From: Clostridium tagluense
GTDB taxonomy: Bacteria; Bacillota; Clostridia; Clostridiales; Clostridiaceae
DNA: 64,000 nucleotides
Direction: 5' to 3'
Assembly (NCBI RefSeq): GCF_003865095.1
Contig: NZ_BHYK01000009.1
Location: 1 to 64,000, forward strand
Position 1 is the first letter of the stretch, and each line of letters opens with the position of its first letter. This document shows positions 52,764 to 62,431 of this stretch, in pieces. A model generated the notes under the pieces. It saw only the letters and a program-made list of their open reading frames with translations. It did no database searches and had not been told where the DNA came from. The position numbers and the translations under genes were made by a program.

Positions 52764-52979
52764 TTAAATGATATTGGTTATATAAATAACACAGGTACAA
52801 GTATGGCAGCACCCTATATAAGGGGCACCATAGCACTTATAAAGCAAGCGCACAGTAATTGGGGATTTGATGAGATAAAAGCAACTATAACAAATAATGC
52901 AAATATATTAAAAGATGAACATAATATTAGTAAACCAAAAATAATCTATTCACACGAAAATATTTTACAAGGGAGTTAA
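52746..52979 (+). pseudogene. C-terminal remnant of a subtilisin-like (S8) protease
   Basis: 77 codons. NNTGTSMAAPYIRGTIALI is the S8 catalytic serine motif (GTSMAAP), followed by WGFDEIKATITNNANIL, the usual subtilase tail. The Asp and His catalytic regions are absent, no ribosome site precedes the ATG, and the first codons come from repeat copy E. So this is a 5'-deleted gene fragment, perhaps cut when the element or a neighbouring rearrangement formed. Confidence 0.8.
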
Positions 52980-53065
52980 AATAGCATTATAATTATAAGT
53001 GGACTAGTATTGTAAACCTACAAGTTAGAAAGTTGTTAAAATTATATATAAGAAAGAGGGATATT

Positions 53066-54238
53066 ATGAAATACGATTTTGATAAAGTAATAGATAGAGG
53101 AAATACCGAGTCTGTAAAGTGGGACAAATTAGAAGAAATATTTGAGGACAAAGATGTGATACCTATGTGGGTAGCAGACATGGATTTTGAGGTAGCCAAA
53201 CCTATATCTGATGCTATAAAAAAGAGAGTGGAGCATTCTATATATGGATACTCTACAAAAGGTAGCGGATATTATGATGCAGTTATAAATTGGATGAAAA
53301 AACGCCATAATTGGGATATAAAAAAGGAGTGGATAAGTTATACTCCAGGTATAGTTCCAGCACTAAGTCACATAGTAAGAACTTTTGCACAACCAGGGGA
53401 TGAAATTATTATTCAAACACCTGTATACCATCCTTTTTATAGTACAATAAAAAATAATGGATGCACCATAGTTAAAAATCCATTACAATATCAAAATGGT
53501 AGCTATAAAATGGATTTAGAGGATCTTAAAAAGAAAATTACTCCTAGAACGAGAATGCTTATTTTATGTAATCCGCATAATCCAGTAGGAAGAGTATGGT
53601 ATAAAGAGGAGCTCATTGAGCTAGGACAAATATGTATAAAGAATAATATATTAATAGTTTCTGACGAAATACACTTTGATCTTATTTACAAAGGCAACTC
53701 TCATACAGTATTTGCATCTATTTCAGAAGAATTTTCACAAAATTCCATTATATGCACAGCACCAAGTAAAACTTTTAACTTGGCAGGACTCCAAGTGTCT
53801 AATGTGATTATTCCTAATGATAGATTAAGAAGCTTGTTTAAGATAACTTTAGAAAATAACGCCGTAAGTGAAGTAAACACCTTTGCATCTACAGCATTAG
53901 TAGCAGCGTATAATGAAGGTGAAGAATGGCTTACGCAGCTTCTTGAATATTTAGAAGGAAACTTAAATTTCCTAATTAATTTCTTTGAAGAACATATACC
54001 TAAAATAAAAATAGTAAAACCACAAGGTACATACCTTGTTTGGCTGGATTGCTCAGCATTAAATATGACATCACAAGGACTTAAAGAGTTTTTTGTTAAG
54101 AAAGCTAAAGTTGGGTTTAATGATGGAATTATGTTTGGAGAAGAGGGAGAACAGTTCCAAAGAGTTAATATAGCTTGTCAAAGAAGCATATTGAAGGAAG
54201 CTCTAGAAAGAATAGCTAGGGCTTATTTAGAGTGTTAG
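53066..54238 (+). CDS. MalY/PatB-type aminotransferase or C-S lyase
   Basis: 390 residues. PLP-dependent fold type I enzyme of the PatB/MalY group, which cleaves cystathionine or cysteine C-S bonds: VIDRGNTESVKWD, DVIPMWVADMDFEVAKPI, HSIYGYSTKGSGYYDAV, LILCNPHNPVGRVW, SDEIHFDLIYKGN and the PLP lysine in CTAPSKTFNLAGLQV. ATG 53066 follows AGAGGG; the upstream ATG at 53033 lacks a ribosome site. It lies 41 bases before the Wadjet operon but has no known link to it. Confidence 0.93.
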   Translation: MKYDFDKVIDRGNTESVKWDKLEEIFEDKDVIPMWVADMDFEVAKPISDAIKKRVEHSIYGYSTKGSGYYDAVINWMKKRHNWDIKKEWISYTPGIVPALSHIVRTFAQPGDEIIIQTPVYHPFYSTIKNNGCTIVKNPLQYQNGSYKMDLEDLKKKITPRTRMLILCNPHNPVGRVWYKEELIELGQICIKNNILIVSDEIHFDLIYKGNSHTVFASISEEFSQNSIICTAPSKTFNLAGLQVSNVIIPNDRLRSLFKITLENNAVSEVNTFASTALVAAYNEGEEWLTQLLEYLEGNLNFLINFFEEHIPKIKIVKPQGTYLVWLDCSALNMTSQGLKEFFVKKAKVGFNDGIMFGEEGEQFQRVNIACQRSILKEALERIARAYLEC

Positions 54239-54279
54239 GCACATGTAAATGCTAGGCCGGATTATATAAGGAGAAAACC

Positions 54280-55287
54280 ATGAAGGATTTAAAAAACCTC
54301 AACAAAAAAAGAATAGATATTGATGAGTTGCAACAATATCTTAATATAAGCAATTATATGGAACTTGTGAATGTAGTAATAAACTTAATTAACGAGGAAG
54401 TAATAATACCTATAAAAAGCAGCAAGTTAAATGGTAAAAAACCAGCTTTATATAATAGATATACCATTGTAGGAGAGAAGGAAGATAATACTAAGTTTGT
54501 ATTGGAGTTATCCTATGGTATTAATATTAAGCTGGACAAAACTTATTACTTGAAAAACATTGATAAATATAAAGAAGACAGGAAATTTATTCTTTCTTTG
54601 AGTAAATTTCTTGATGAAAGGTTAAATTTACTTAGTACACAAGTAGCAGCTAATGAAAGAAGTTTTCAAATTTGGGAAAGAGAAAAGTTCCTTAACAGAG
54701 AAGGTGGGAAAAGGATACTGAAAAATCTTAACTTACCAGAAGAGTTTTTAAATATCTACGACACTACCCAGCCCCTTTCATATTATTCTTACAATAAAAA
54801 CTCACCACAAAAGATTTTAATAATTGAAAATAAAGATACATTTTATAGTATGAGAAAACACCTTATAAAAGAAGGTAAAGGCATATTTAATGAGCAAATC
54901 TTTACACTAATATACGGTGGAGGAAAAAATATATATAAGACCTTTAGAGACTTTGAGCTTTGCGCTGAGCCCTACCTTTTACATAGAGATAATGAAATTT
55001 TATATCTTGGAGATTTGGATTATGAAGGTATAATAATTTATGAGGGGCTATATGAAATCTTTAAAGGAAGTTTTAATATAAAACCTTTTGTTAAAGGATA
55101 TGAATTTATGCTAGATAAATTTATTGAAGAAAATATAAGCTTACCAAATACAAAAGAAGGTCAAAATAGAAATATAAGTGGAGTATTTTTAAGGGAATTT
55201 ACGCAGGAGTATAGAGATGTTATAATGAATATACTTAGCTCAAATAAGTATATCCCTCAGGAAATATTGAATATTGGGGATTTTTAG
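54280..55287 (+). CDS. jetD: Wadjet defence nuclease subunit JetD
   Basis: 335 residues. An N-terminal winged-helix-like region and a Toprim domain: first acidic residue in KILIIENKDTF (about Glu183) and the DxD pair in LYLGDLDYEGI (about Asp245 and Asp247), the pattern of JetD/DUF2220 topoisomerase-like nucleases. In Wadjet, the JetABC SMC complex extrudes circular plasmid DNA and JetD cuts it. ATG follows TAAGGAG. First gene of the four-gene unit, 26 bases from jetA. An upstream leader of only 41 bases suggests its promoter overlaps the lyase end. Confidence 0.9.
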   Translation: MKDLKNLNKKRIDIDELQQYLNISNYMELVNVVINLINEEVIIPIKSSKLNGKKPALYNRYTIVGEKEDNTKFVLELSYGINIKLDKTYYLKNIDKYKEDRKFILSLSKFLDERLNLLSTQVAANERSFQIWEREKFLNREGGKRILKNLNLPEEFLNIYDTTQPLSYYSYNKNSPQKILIIENKDTFYSMRKHLIKEGKGIFNEQIFTLIYGGGKNIYKTFRDFELCAEPYLLHRDNEILYLGDLDYEGIIIYEGLYEIFKGSFNIKPFVKGYEFMLDKFIEENISLPNTKEGQNRNISGVFLREFTQEYRDVIMNILSSNKYIPQEILNIGDF

Positions 55288-55313
55288 AAGGCTGAATAGG
55301 GGGAATTAAAAAA

Positions 55314-56930
55314 ATGCGAGTAGATTTTCTTAAAGACTTTGATGTAAGAATGAAGAAAGTTGGAGCCTATGTTCTGCTTTGTAAAAATAGTATGTTTAAG
55401 AATGTATGGAAGAATTATGGTTTTGAGGAAACTCATGAATATATAAATTTAATTTTTGCAGTTATGCTTTACATAATGGAGGAGTCACTAAAGGATGAAT
55501 ACTGCACTATGGATAGCATAGGTAGCTTTATTGATGATGTTAATATGAAGTACTTTAAAAAGTCTCTAAGTTATGAAGAATGCAAGGAACTAGGGGAATT
55601 TATAGTAAATGTAGTGCTATGTGATGAAGGACGTGCAATGTATTTTAAGGGCTTTGATTTTAAAGAAGGGGAATACACGGATATATATATAAGTTTTGTT
55701 TCTAATAAGATAGTTTATGTTGATGATGTGGTAAAAAGAACCTCTTATTATTTAACGGATGATGGTTATTCACTGCTTTTGTCTACCTTAGAAATTGAAA
55801 GCAATATGAAGCTCACCATACATGAAATGATATTTAAGCTTCATCTTGAAAAAGCTAGTTATGATAAGGCTGTAGATGATGTTAAGAATATATTTAATCT
55901 TCTTAGAATACAGCTTCAAAAAATGCATGATGCCATACGTAGAATTAGGCAAAATGCTCTTAACTATTCTGTAGAAGAATATAGACAATTATTAGAAGGT
56001 AATATGGATTCTTTAAATACAACAAGAAAGAAATTTAATGAATATAGAAATATGGTTAACCTTAAAATACAAGAGATTAGAGAGCAGGATATTAACGTTA
56101 AAAAGCTTAGTGGCAAGGAACTAGAAAATCTGAAATTCTTAGGAATAATTGAGCAGTATCTTGGTCGCGCAATTGAAGAGCAGCAAAAGATATTAAACAC
56201 TCATTTTGATTTTAAAAGTGTTTACTCAAAAGAATTAGAGGAAATGGCTTCAATGTCGCTTATAAAGAGATTTAATATAGGGACGGATATATATGACAAG
56301 ATTATGGAGGACAGCTCAAAGCTGGATACTATAGATTACATTTTAAGGCCGTTATATAGATCACCTATTACTAAAATATATAACCTTAATAAGTGCCTTC
56401 AGTATCAGAAAACCATAAAGGCAAAAGAACTTGAAGAAGATGAGGTAGTATCTTTTGAAGAAGGTCATTTTATAGAGGAAAAAAGAGAAAAAGCAAGAGC
56501 AAAGCTAGCGAAATACAGAAGCTCCTTAAAAGTGATTTTAGAATTTGCTAGCGAAAAAGAAGAAATATCTCTTAAAGAAATATCAGAAAAAATCAAAAAT
56601 GATAGTAATAGTAAGGAAGTATTAATACCAACTGTTGAGATATTTAGAGAAATAATAATTGAACTTTTAAAGTATAAACATATTGATATAGCAGAGCTTA
56701 AAAAAGAAAAAGAAGAAACCATATCAGAAAAAGAAAAATTCGAATTTGAGTTAAATGAAACTATACTAGATTTAGTATGCGGTCAAATAGAACTTAGTGA
56801 TATTAAAAATATTTATATTTCTAAAATAGTGGATAGTGTGGAAAAGATTAAGTTTTACGGACTTCCAAGTGATAAAGGTATAGTTAAAACTGTTATATGC
56901 TCAGATGTGTGTTTTAAAGTAGAAAGGTAG
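55314..56930 (+). CDS. jetA: Wadjet kleisin-like subunit JetA
   Basis: 538 residues, MukF-like kleisin role by position and predicted structure: an N-terminal winged-helix region (LKDFDVRMKKVGAYVLLC), a long helical centre (KLTIHEMIFKLHLEKASYD, ALNYSVEEYRQLLEGNMDS) with coiled coil, and a C-terminal winged-helix-like part. It is similar to Firmicute JetA/DUF5716 proteins as I remember them. It should bridge the JetC heads and hold JetB. ATG follows TAGGGGG. 12 bases separate it from jetB. Confidence 0.85.
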   Translation: MRVDFLKDFDVRMKKVGAYVLLCKNSMFKNVWKNYGFEETHEYINLIFAVMLYIMEESLKDEYCTMDSIGSFIDDVNMKYFKKSLSYEECKELGEFIVNVVLCDEGRAMYFKGFDFKEGEYTDIYISFVSNKIVYVDDVVKRTSYYLTDDGYSLLLSTLEIESNMKLTIHEMIFKLHLEKASYDKAVDDVKNIFNLLRIQLQKMHDAIRRIRQNALNYSVEEYRQLLEGNMDSLNTTRKKFNEYRNMVNLKIQEIREQDINVKKLSGKELENLKFLGIIEQYLGRAIEEQQKILNTHFDFKSVYSKELEEMASMSLIKRFNIGTDIYDKIMEDSSKLDTIDYILRPLYRSPITKIYNLNKCLQYQKTIKAKELEEDEVVSFEEGHFIEEKREKARAKLAKYRSSLKVILEFASEKEEISLKEISEKIKNDSNSKEVLIPTVEIFREIIIELLKYKHIDIAELKKEKEETISEKEKFEFELNETILDLVCGQIELSDIKNIYISKIVDSVEKIKFYGLPSDKGIVKTVICSDVCFKVER

Positions 56931-56942
56931 TGAGGACAAGTT

Positions 56943-57659
56943 ATGTACAATATAGATGATATAAATACTAGCAACAAAATATTTTATTACTTAATTCAAA
57001 GTGGAGAACTTTCAGAGGAAAAGGAAAAAGATCTTTTTAGAATGTATTCTGAAAGTGAGCAGGTAATGAATTTAGTGAAAATACAAGGAGAAAACTCTGG
57101 CTGCAGGGTAGAAAAGTACAGTGGAGTTATATATCTTATACCCAGCGAGGAAAACGATTTTTTAGGGTACTCTAAAGGCGCGCTTAAAAAAGAACTTTGT
57201 AAGTCTAATTGCAATGATAAGGACTACTATTTATCACAGTTTGTAATACTTACTATGCTAGTCGAGTTTTATGGTTCTCAAGGTAGAACAAGTAAATCTA
57301 GAGACTTTTTAAAGGGTGGGGAGCTTTTAAACATAATAAGTAATAGATTAAAAGAGAGCGTGGAAAAAGAAAACCTAGAAGAGGAGCAAATCAAAACTGG
57401 TATTGCCTATACCAATATTTTAGAGCGTTTTGAAGCACTTAAAAGTTCGGACAAGCAAACTACTTCTAGAACCACTAAGGAAGGGTTTATATATACTATA
57501 CTTAATTTTTTAGAAAATCAAGGACTTATAAATTATGTACAGGCGGATGATATGATAATTACTACCTCAAAGCTAGATAACTTTATGGATTGGAACATAC
57601 TAAACAAAAACAACTACCAGAGGGTAGTTAAAGCTTTTGGAGGTGAAATTAATGAGTAA
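56943..57659 (+). CDS. jetB: Wadjet MukE-like subunit JetB
   Basis: 238 residues, MukE-like winged-helix protein (DUF6063-like): NKIFYYLIQSGELSEEKEKD, YLSQFVILTMLVEFYGSQGR, GFIYTILNFLENQGLINYVQ, and MDWNILNKNNYQRVVKAF at the C-terminal end. It binds the kleisin in the SMC complex. The ribosome site GTGAGGA is just upstream. Its last eight bases overlap jetC, giving translational coupling and a likely fixed subunit ratio. Confidence 0.85.
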   Translation: MYNIDDINTSNKIFYYLIQSGELSEEKEKDLFRMYSESEQVMNLVKIQGENSGCRVEKYSGVIYLIPSEENDFLGYSKGALKKELCKSNCNDKDYYLSQFVILTMLVEFYGSQGRTSKSRDFLKGGELLNIISNRLKESVEKENLEEEQIKTGIAYTNILERFEALKSSDKQTTSRTTKEGFIYTILNFLENQGLINYVQADDMIITTSKLDNFMDWNILNKNNYQRVVKAFGGEINE

Positions 57660-60600
57660 AATAAATGCTCTTAGAATTGTAAACTTTAGTTATAATAACA
57701 ATTCTATGAAGATAGATGATGAGATATTCGAACTAGGTGGCGAGAGCACCCTTTTGAGCCTTAGAAATGGTGGGGGTAAGTCTGTAATGGTTCAGCTCAT
57801 GATGGCCCCTTTTGTAAATAAGAGGTATAGGGATTTAAAAGATAGAACCTTTAAAAGTTATTTTACCTCATCATCACCAAGCTACATTTTAACAGAATGG
57901 GTGCTAGATGGTGGCACTTCGCATGTGCTTGTTGGTATGATGGTTAAAAAAAGGCTCATTTCCTCAGATGATGATTCCGGAGAAGATTTAGATATAGTAA
58001 CTTTTATACATGAGTATAGAGGGAATAGTAAATATGATATTTACAATTTTCCAGCAGTTGAAGTTGAAAAGAATATTAAGAAAATCAAAAGTTTTACTAA
58101 CACTAAAGTGTTGCTGGAAGAGCTGAAAAAAGATAAGAACATAAACTTTAATTATTTTGATATGACGGTGCCGTCGCAGACTAAGAATTACTTTGATAAT
58201 TTAAGGCAGTATAAGATAAATAATAAAGAATGGGAAAGCATAGTAAAGAAAATTAACATGAAAGAATCAGGGTTATCAGAGCTTTTTCAAGAAGCAAAAA
58301 ATGTATCAGGGCTTGTGGAGAAATGGTTTATTAAAGCTGTAGAAGATAAGATTAATAAAGATGAAGACAAAATAAAGAATTTCAGTGAAATAGTTAAAAA
58401 ATACATATATCAGTATAGATATAATCAGTCTAAAATAGAGAAAAAACAAGCTATAGAAGAGTTTAGAATCTGCGCAAGGGAAATATTGGCTGTGGCAGAA
58501 ATTTTTATGGAGCATAAAATTCACAGTGAAAGTTTGAAAAATAAAATAGCTAATCTTATAAAGTATTTAGAAGATAGTTTAAGTCTGGCGCAGCAAAACA
58601 AAGAGGAACTAGAGTTTAAAATCTCAGAAATAGAATCATATATTAGGGATATTAAATATGAAAAGATATCATCAGAGGTATACGCACTTTGTGATAAGGC
58701 TAAAGATATAAGTGCAGATAAAGAAACAGCTATAGAAGAAGCCTTAAATATTAATGAAAAAATAAGTGATCTTGAAAAAGCGCAGCAGGTGCTAGAGTGC
58801 TCAAAGATATACGGGGAGTACGTTAAAGCCTCAAGAGATGTTCAGAAATATGAAAATAGAATAGATATTGCAAAGGAAAAGAATAAGGATCTACAGCCAG
58901 AAAGGGAGAATATAGGCTTTACTTTAAAGAAACATTATGAAGGTAAAGAAAGGGAAACTTCAAAGGGTTTAAAGGAAAATGAGGAAAACATAAAGATTAC
59001 AAAAACAAATATAGATGAAGTTAAAAAGGAAATAGATGAACTTAATAAGGAACTTCAGCAAAAGAGCATAGTAAAGGGTGGACTTCAAAGTAATATAAAT
59101 TCTTTTTCAAAGGAAGAAGAGAATTTTAATAATAGATATAAAAAAGCCTTTATAAGAAACTTAATGGGATATTGTAATGAAGATTTTATAAATAAGGAAA
59201 CCCTATCATATAGTGAAAGTTCAACTAAAAAAGAAGAAATAATTACTACGAGCAAAAAATTATATGAAGATAAATCTATTGAAATTAAGGCCAGGGAAAG
59301 AGAAAAAGAGGATGTTTCAAAAGAAATAAGTAATATAAATAATGAAATATGCAATATGAAAAATGAGAAAAATAAGCTACTTAAAGAAATAGAAAATAGA
59401 AAGAATATTATAAGATACATAGATGTAGATGAGAGTAGGCTCTTCCATAAAGAATATATAATAAATGAGTTTAATAGTAAAATTAGAATTTTAAAGCAGG
59501 AAGAAAATAAATTCATTATTAAATTAAATAAGTTGCAACAAGAGGAGAAAAAACTTCAAACGGGAAGAACACTAGAAATTCCAAAGGACATGGAAGAAAA
59601 GCTCCGCCTAAGAGATATAAATATAATCTATGGTATAGATTGGCTTAAGAAAAACAATTACAGTCAAGTGGAAAATATAAAATTCATAGAGGATAATCCA
59701 TTTCTACCCTACTCCCTAATTATGGATCCAGAGGATTTAATAAAGCTTCAAAAAGAAGAGATAGGAGTGTTTACCTCCTATCCTATTCCTATAGTGAAAA
59801 GAGAGAGCTTAACTAATAAATCTAGTGGAAAAGTGAATAGTTTATGCAACTTAGAGGATATCACATTTTATGTATCCTTTAACAATGGTCTTATAAATGA
59901 AGAAGAGCTAAAGAAATTATTGTGTGAAAAACAAGGTGAAATAACTTCATTAAAGGAAGCTTTAGCAAGGAAGATAAGTGATACTCAGTTTTATGAAAGA
60001 AATAGAAGTGAAGTTGAGTTTTCTATATTGGATAAAGAAATTTATGAAAACTTAGAGAAACACTTGGAGTTAAAGGATGAAGAATTAATATCCAAGGAAA
60101 ACAGTTTTAATATTCTTCGAGGTACCATAGCGGATATAAATAAAACTTTAGAAAACACAAACAAGACAATAAGAACGGAGGAAAGTGAATTACAAAAACT
60201 AAAAAGGGAAATAGAAGATTTTAATTTTCTTTTAAAAAGTTATGAAAGATATACTTTTGATAAGAAAAAGCTAGATGACCTTTGTGAAAATATAACTCAA
60301 CTGACTAATGATAAAAACATTAAAGAAAAGAATAAAATAGGCCTTGAAATTTCATTATCAAATATCCAAGATGGACTTAGAGATTTAAATGGAAAGCTTA
60401 AGAAAATTCAGGATAATTTCAACAAGTACAATCAATATAATCAAGGTGAAATTTTGCAAAAGGATATAGAAGACTTAGAAGCTAGATATGACAGCTTAAC
60501 TAAGGAAATTTCCACAGATATTCAGCTTTTAGAAGATAGCCTCAAAGATGCAAATGAAAGATTTAGGCTAAAAGAAGAAGATTTAATAGCTAAAGGTAGT

Positions 60601-62052
60601 GAATATTGTTTAAGTGAAATTCAATATAGGGAAGTAACCTATGATAGATTTAAAGAAGAAGAAATAAAAGGCCAGTTAAAGAATCTTAAAGGTGCTATAG
60701 CTAAAATCAATAATAACATAAATGAGTTACAAATAGCTTTTGCAAAAGTTGATACCAATATAGAAAATCTTTATAAAAGAATAAGAGATGATTTTAATAA
60801 AGAAACTCCGAAAGCAAGAGAAGAAATATTGGATAGAGATTTTAATAAAAGAACCTTTGAGAAAAGTCATAAGTTAGAAGAAGTTAAAAAGGAAAAATTA
60901 TTATCAGTAAACACTATAGAAAAACTTGAAAACAATTTATCTAATTTAGAAGAGTTTAAGGATTTCGTTATAACTCAGGAGCTTATAATGGAGGTTGAAA
61001 TTCAAGGGCTTAACAAATATAGCGGAGAGCTTAGGCGTGATTATAGACAGTCATTAGAGGAAGAAGCAAAGAAAAGTCTTGCCTTAAGTAATGAAATAAA
61101 TAGAGTATCAAGAAAACCATTATTTTTAAATGATGATTTCTTTAAAAAGTCCTTAGAAACTATTGAAAGAAGTATAGATAAGCCAGATATTGTAATAGAA
61201 AACTTGAACATAACACTAGATGCTCACAAGGCATTAATGGAAAAGCTTCAAGCAGATATTGATTTAATAACTAGAGAAAAAGATAATGTAGCTCAAAGTA
61301 TTTACGAATATGTACTAGAGGTGCATGCAAATATTGGGAAAATTGATAATAACTCTTCAATAAAAATAAAAGATAAATATGTAAAGATGCTAAGTATAAA
61401 GCTTCCGGAGTGGGAGCCAAGCAGTGAAATTTATAGATTAAGAGTTAATGATTTTTTAGAAGCTCTTACTATAAAAGCACTTGAAAGACTTCAAAGCAAT
61501 GAAAATATAGAAGACTTAATATCTAAGAGTATTAATACCCGTGATCTTTACAATGAAGTTGTATCTATAAGCAATATAGAGGTTAAATTGTATAAAATAG
61601 AAGAGGATAGGCAAATTCAATTAGGTTGGAACGAAATTGCACTAAACTCAGGGGGAGAAGGCTTCCTTTCAGCCTTTGTAATATTGTCAAGCCTGCTATC
61701 ATATATGAGACGCGACGAAACAGATATATTTGCGAGCAATGAAGATGGAAAAGTTCTTATAATGGATAATCCCTTTGCACAAACTAATGCAGAGCACTTA
61801 TTAAAACCTCTTATGGATATAGCTAAGAAAAGTAACACCCAGCTTATTTGTTTGTCTGGACTTGGAGGAGAGTCTGTATTAAATAGATTTGACAATATAT
61901 ATGTGCTGGATTTAGTACCATCAAAGCTTAAAAGTGGGTTGAAATATTTAAAATCAGAGCATATAAAAGGGGAAGAATATATAGAAACTATTGTTGCTTC
62001 GAGATTTAAATTAGAAGAAGAAGTAGCCGTTGATCAAATGGAACTTTTTTAA
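57652..62052 (+). CDS. jetC: Wadjet SMC-like ATPase JetC
   Basis: 1466 residues. The N-terminal head has Walker A LRNGGGKSVMVQLM near 37-50; ~1000 residues of coiled coil broken by a hinge-like globular region near 640-760 follow; the C-terminal head has signature LNSGGEGFLSAFVIL near 1330 and Walker B VLIMDNPFAQTNAEHLL near 1370. In the Walker B the residue after Asp is Asn where SMC proteins usually have Glu; I recall DNPF as usual in this branch. It is the DNA-extruding motor of Wadjet. ATG 57652 follows GGAGGTG and overlaps jetB. Confidence 0.93.
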   Translation: MSKINALRIVNFSYNNNSMKIDDEIFELGGESTLLSLRNGGGKSVMVQLMMAPFVNKRYRDLKDRTFKSYFTSSSPSYILTEWVLDGGTSHVLVGMMVKKRLISSDDDSGEDLDIVTFIHEYRGNSKYDIYNFPAVEVEKNIKKIKSFTNTKVLLEELKKDKNINFNYFDMTVPSQTKNYFDNLRQYKINNKEWESIVKKINMKESGLSELFQEAKNVSGLVEKWFIKAVEDKINKDEDKIKNFSEIVKKYIYQYRYNQSKIEKKQAIEEFRICAREILAVAEIFMEHKIHSESLKNKIANLIKYLEDSLSLAQQNKEELEFKISEIESYIRDIKYEKISSEVYALCDKAKDISADKETAIEEALNINEKISDLEKAQQVLECSKIYGEYVKASRDVQKYENRIDIAKEKNKDLQPERENIGFTLKKHYEGKERETSKGLKENEENIKITKTNIDEVKKEIDELNKELQQKSIVKGGLQSNINSFSKEEENFNNRYKKAFIRNLMGYCNEDFINKETLSYSESSTKKEEIITTSKKLYEDKSIEIKAREREKEDVSKEISNINNEICNMKNEKNKLLKEIENRKNIIRYIDVDESRLFHKEYIINEFNSKIRILKQEENKFIIKLNKLQQEEKKLQTGRTLEIPKDMEEKLRLRDINIIYGIDWLKKNNYSQVENIKFIEDNPFLPYSLIMDPEDLIKLQKEEIGVFTSYPIPIVKRESLTNKSSGKVNSLCNLEDITFYVSFNNGLINEEELKKLLCEKQGEITSLKEALARKISDTQFYERNRSEVEFSILDKEIYENLEKHLELKDEELISKENSFNILRGTIADINKTLENTNKTIRTEESELQKLKREIEDFNFLLKSYERYTFDKKKLDDLCENITQLTNDKNIKEKNKIGLEISLSNIQDGLRDLNGKLKKIQDNFNKYNQYNQGEILQKDIEDLEARYDSLTKEISTDIQLLEDSLKDANERFRLKEEDLIAKGSEYCLSEIQYREVTYDRFKEEEIKGQLKNLKGAIAKINNNINELQIAFAKVDTNIENLYKRIRDDFNKETPKAREEILDRDFNKRTFEKSHKLEEVKKEKLLSVNTIEKLENNLSNLEEFKDFVITQELIMEVEIQGLNKYSGELRRDYRQSLEEEAKKSLALSNEINRVSRKPLFLNDDFFKKSLETIERSIDKPDIVIENLNITLDAHKALMEKLQADIDLITREKDNVAQSIYEYVLEVHANIGKIDNNSSIKIKDKYVKMLSIKLPEWEPSSEIYRLRVNDFLEALTIKALERLQSNENIEDLISKSINTRDLYNEVVSISNIEVKLYKIEEDRQIQLGWNEIALNSGGEGFLSAFVILSSLLSYMRRDETDIFASNEDGKVLIMDNPFAQTNAEHLLKPLMDIAKKSNTQLICLSGLGGESVLNRFDNIYVLDLVPSKLKSGLKYLKSEHIKGEEYIETIVASRFKLEEEVAVDQMELF

Positions 62053-62073
62053 AGGAACTGCTTGAATTAATTA

Positions 62074-62102
62074 TTGACAATAGTAATAGCAACCAATATA
62101 AT
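62074..62102 (+). promoter_or_regulatory. Consensus promoter of the T-box/S66 unit
   Basis: TTGACA (62074-62079) and TATAAT (62097-62102) with a 17-base spacer, both perfect. Transcription should start near 62109, just before stem I of the T-box. Confidence 0.85.
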
Positions 62103-62129
62103 GTAATAAATGGAAAAAATATAAATACT

Positions 62130-62400
62130 ATGAAGAGAAGAGTAAGTTTTGGAACAAGTTATAGCGAGCCAATGATGGTGTGAGATTGGTATGGAAACCT
62201 TAACCGAAAAACATCTCGGAGTATCCAGCTGAAAGCAATGATCTAAAAAGCAAGTAGGTGGGGACGGTATCACACCGTTATAAGTGAGCAGTATCGAATA
62301 TTGTTCCGTACTGCAGCGTGAGTGATTATTTTATAATAATTTAGGTGGTACCACGGAAGTTAAACCTTTCGTCCTATAGTAGGATGAAAGGTTTTTTTGT
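62130..62400 (+). ncRNA. T-box riboswitch, probable asparagine specifier
   Basis: Stem I marks GAGTAAG, AGCGAGCC and GATGGTGTGAGATTGGTA are followed by CCGAAA-AAC-ATCTCGGAGTA; the best specifier reading is AAC (Asn) at 62210-62212, but register is uncertain. The T-box GGTGGTACCACGG is at 62344-62356. The terminator stem AACCTTTC/GAAAGGTT (62363-62392) with T7 ends the element. It controls the S66 peptidase 35 bases downstream. Confidence 0.9.
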
Positions 62401-62431
62401 ATTGAATGAAATTACAAGAGGAGGAATTGTA

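Noticed and set aside
62345-62431. N-terminal extension of the S66 peptidase
   Set aside because: This part of the frame overlaps the T-box antiterminator and terminator; AGAGGAGG points to ATG 62432.
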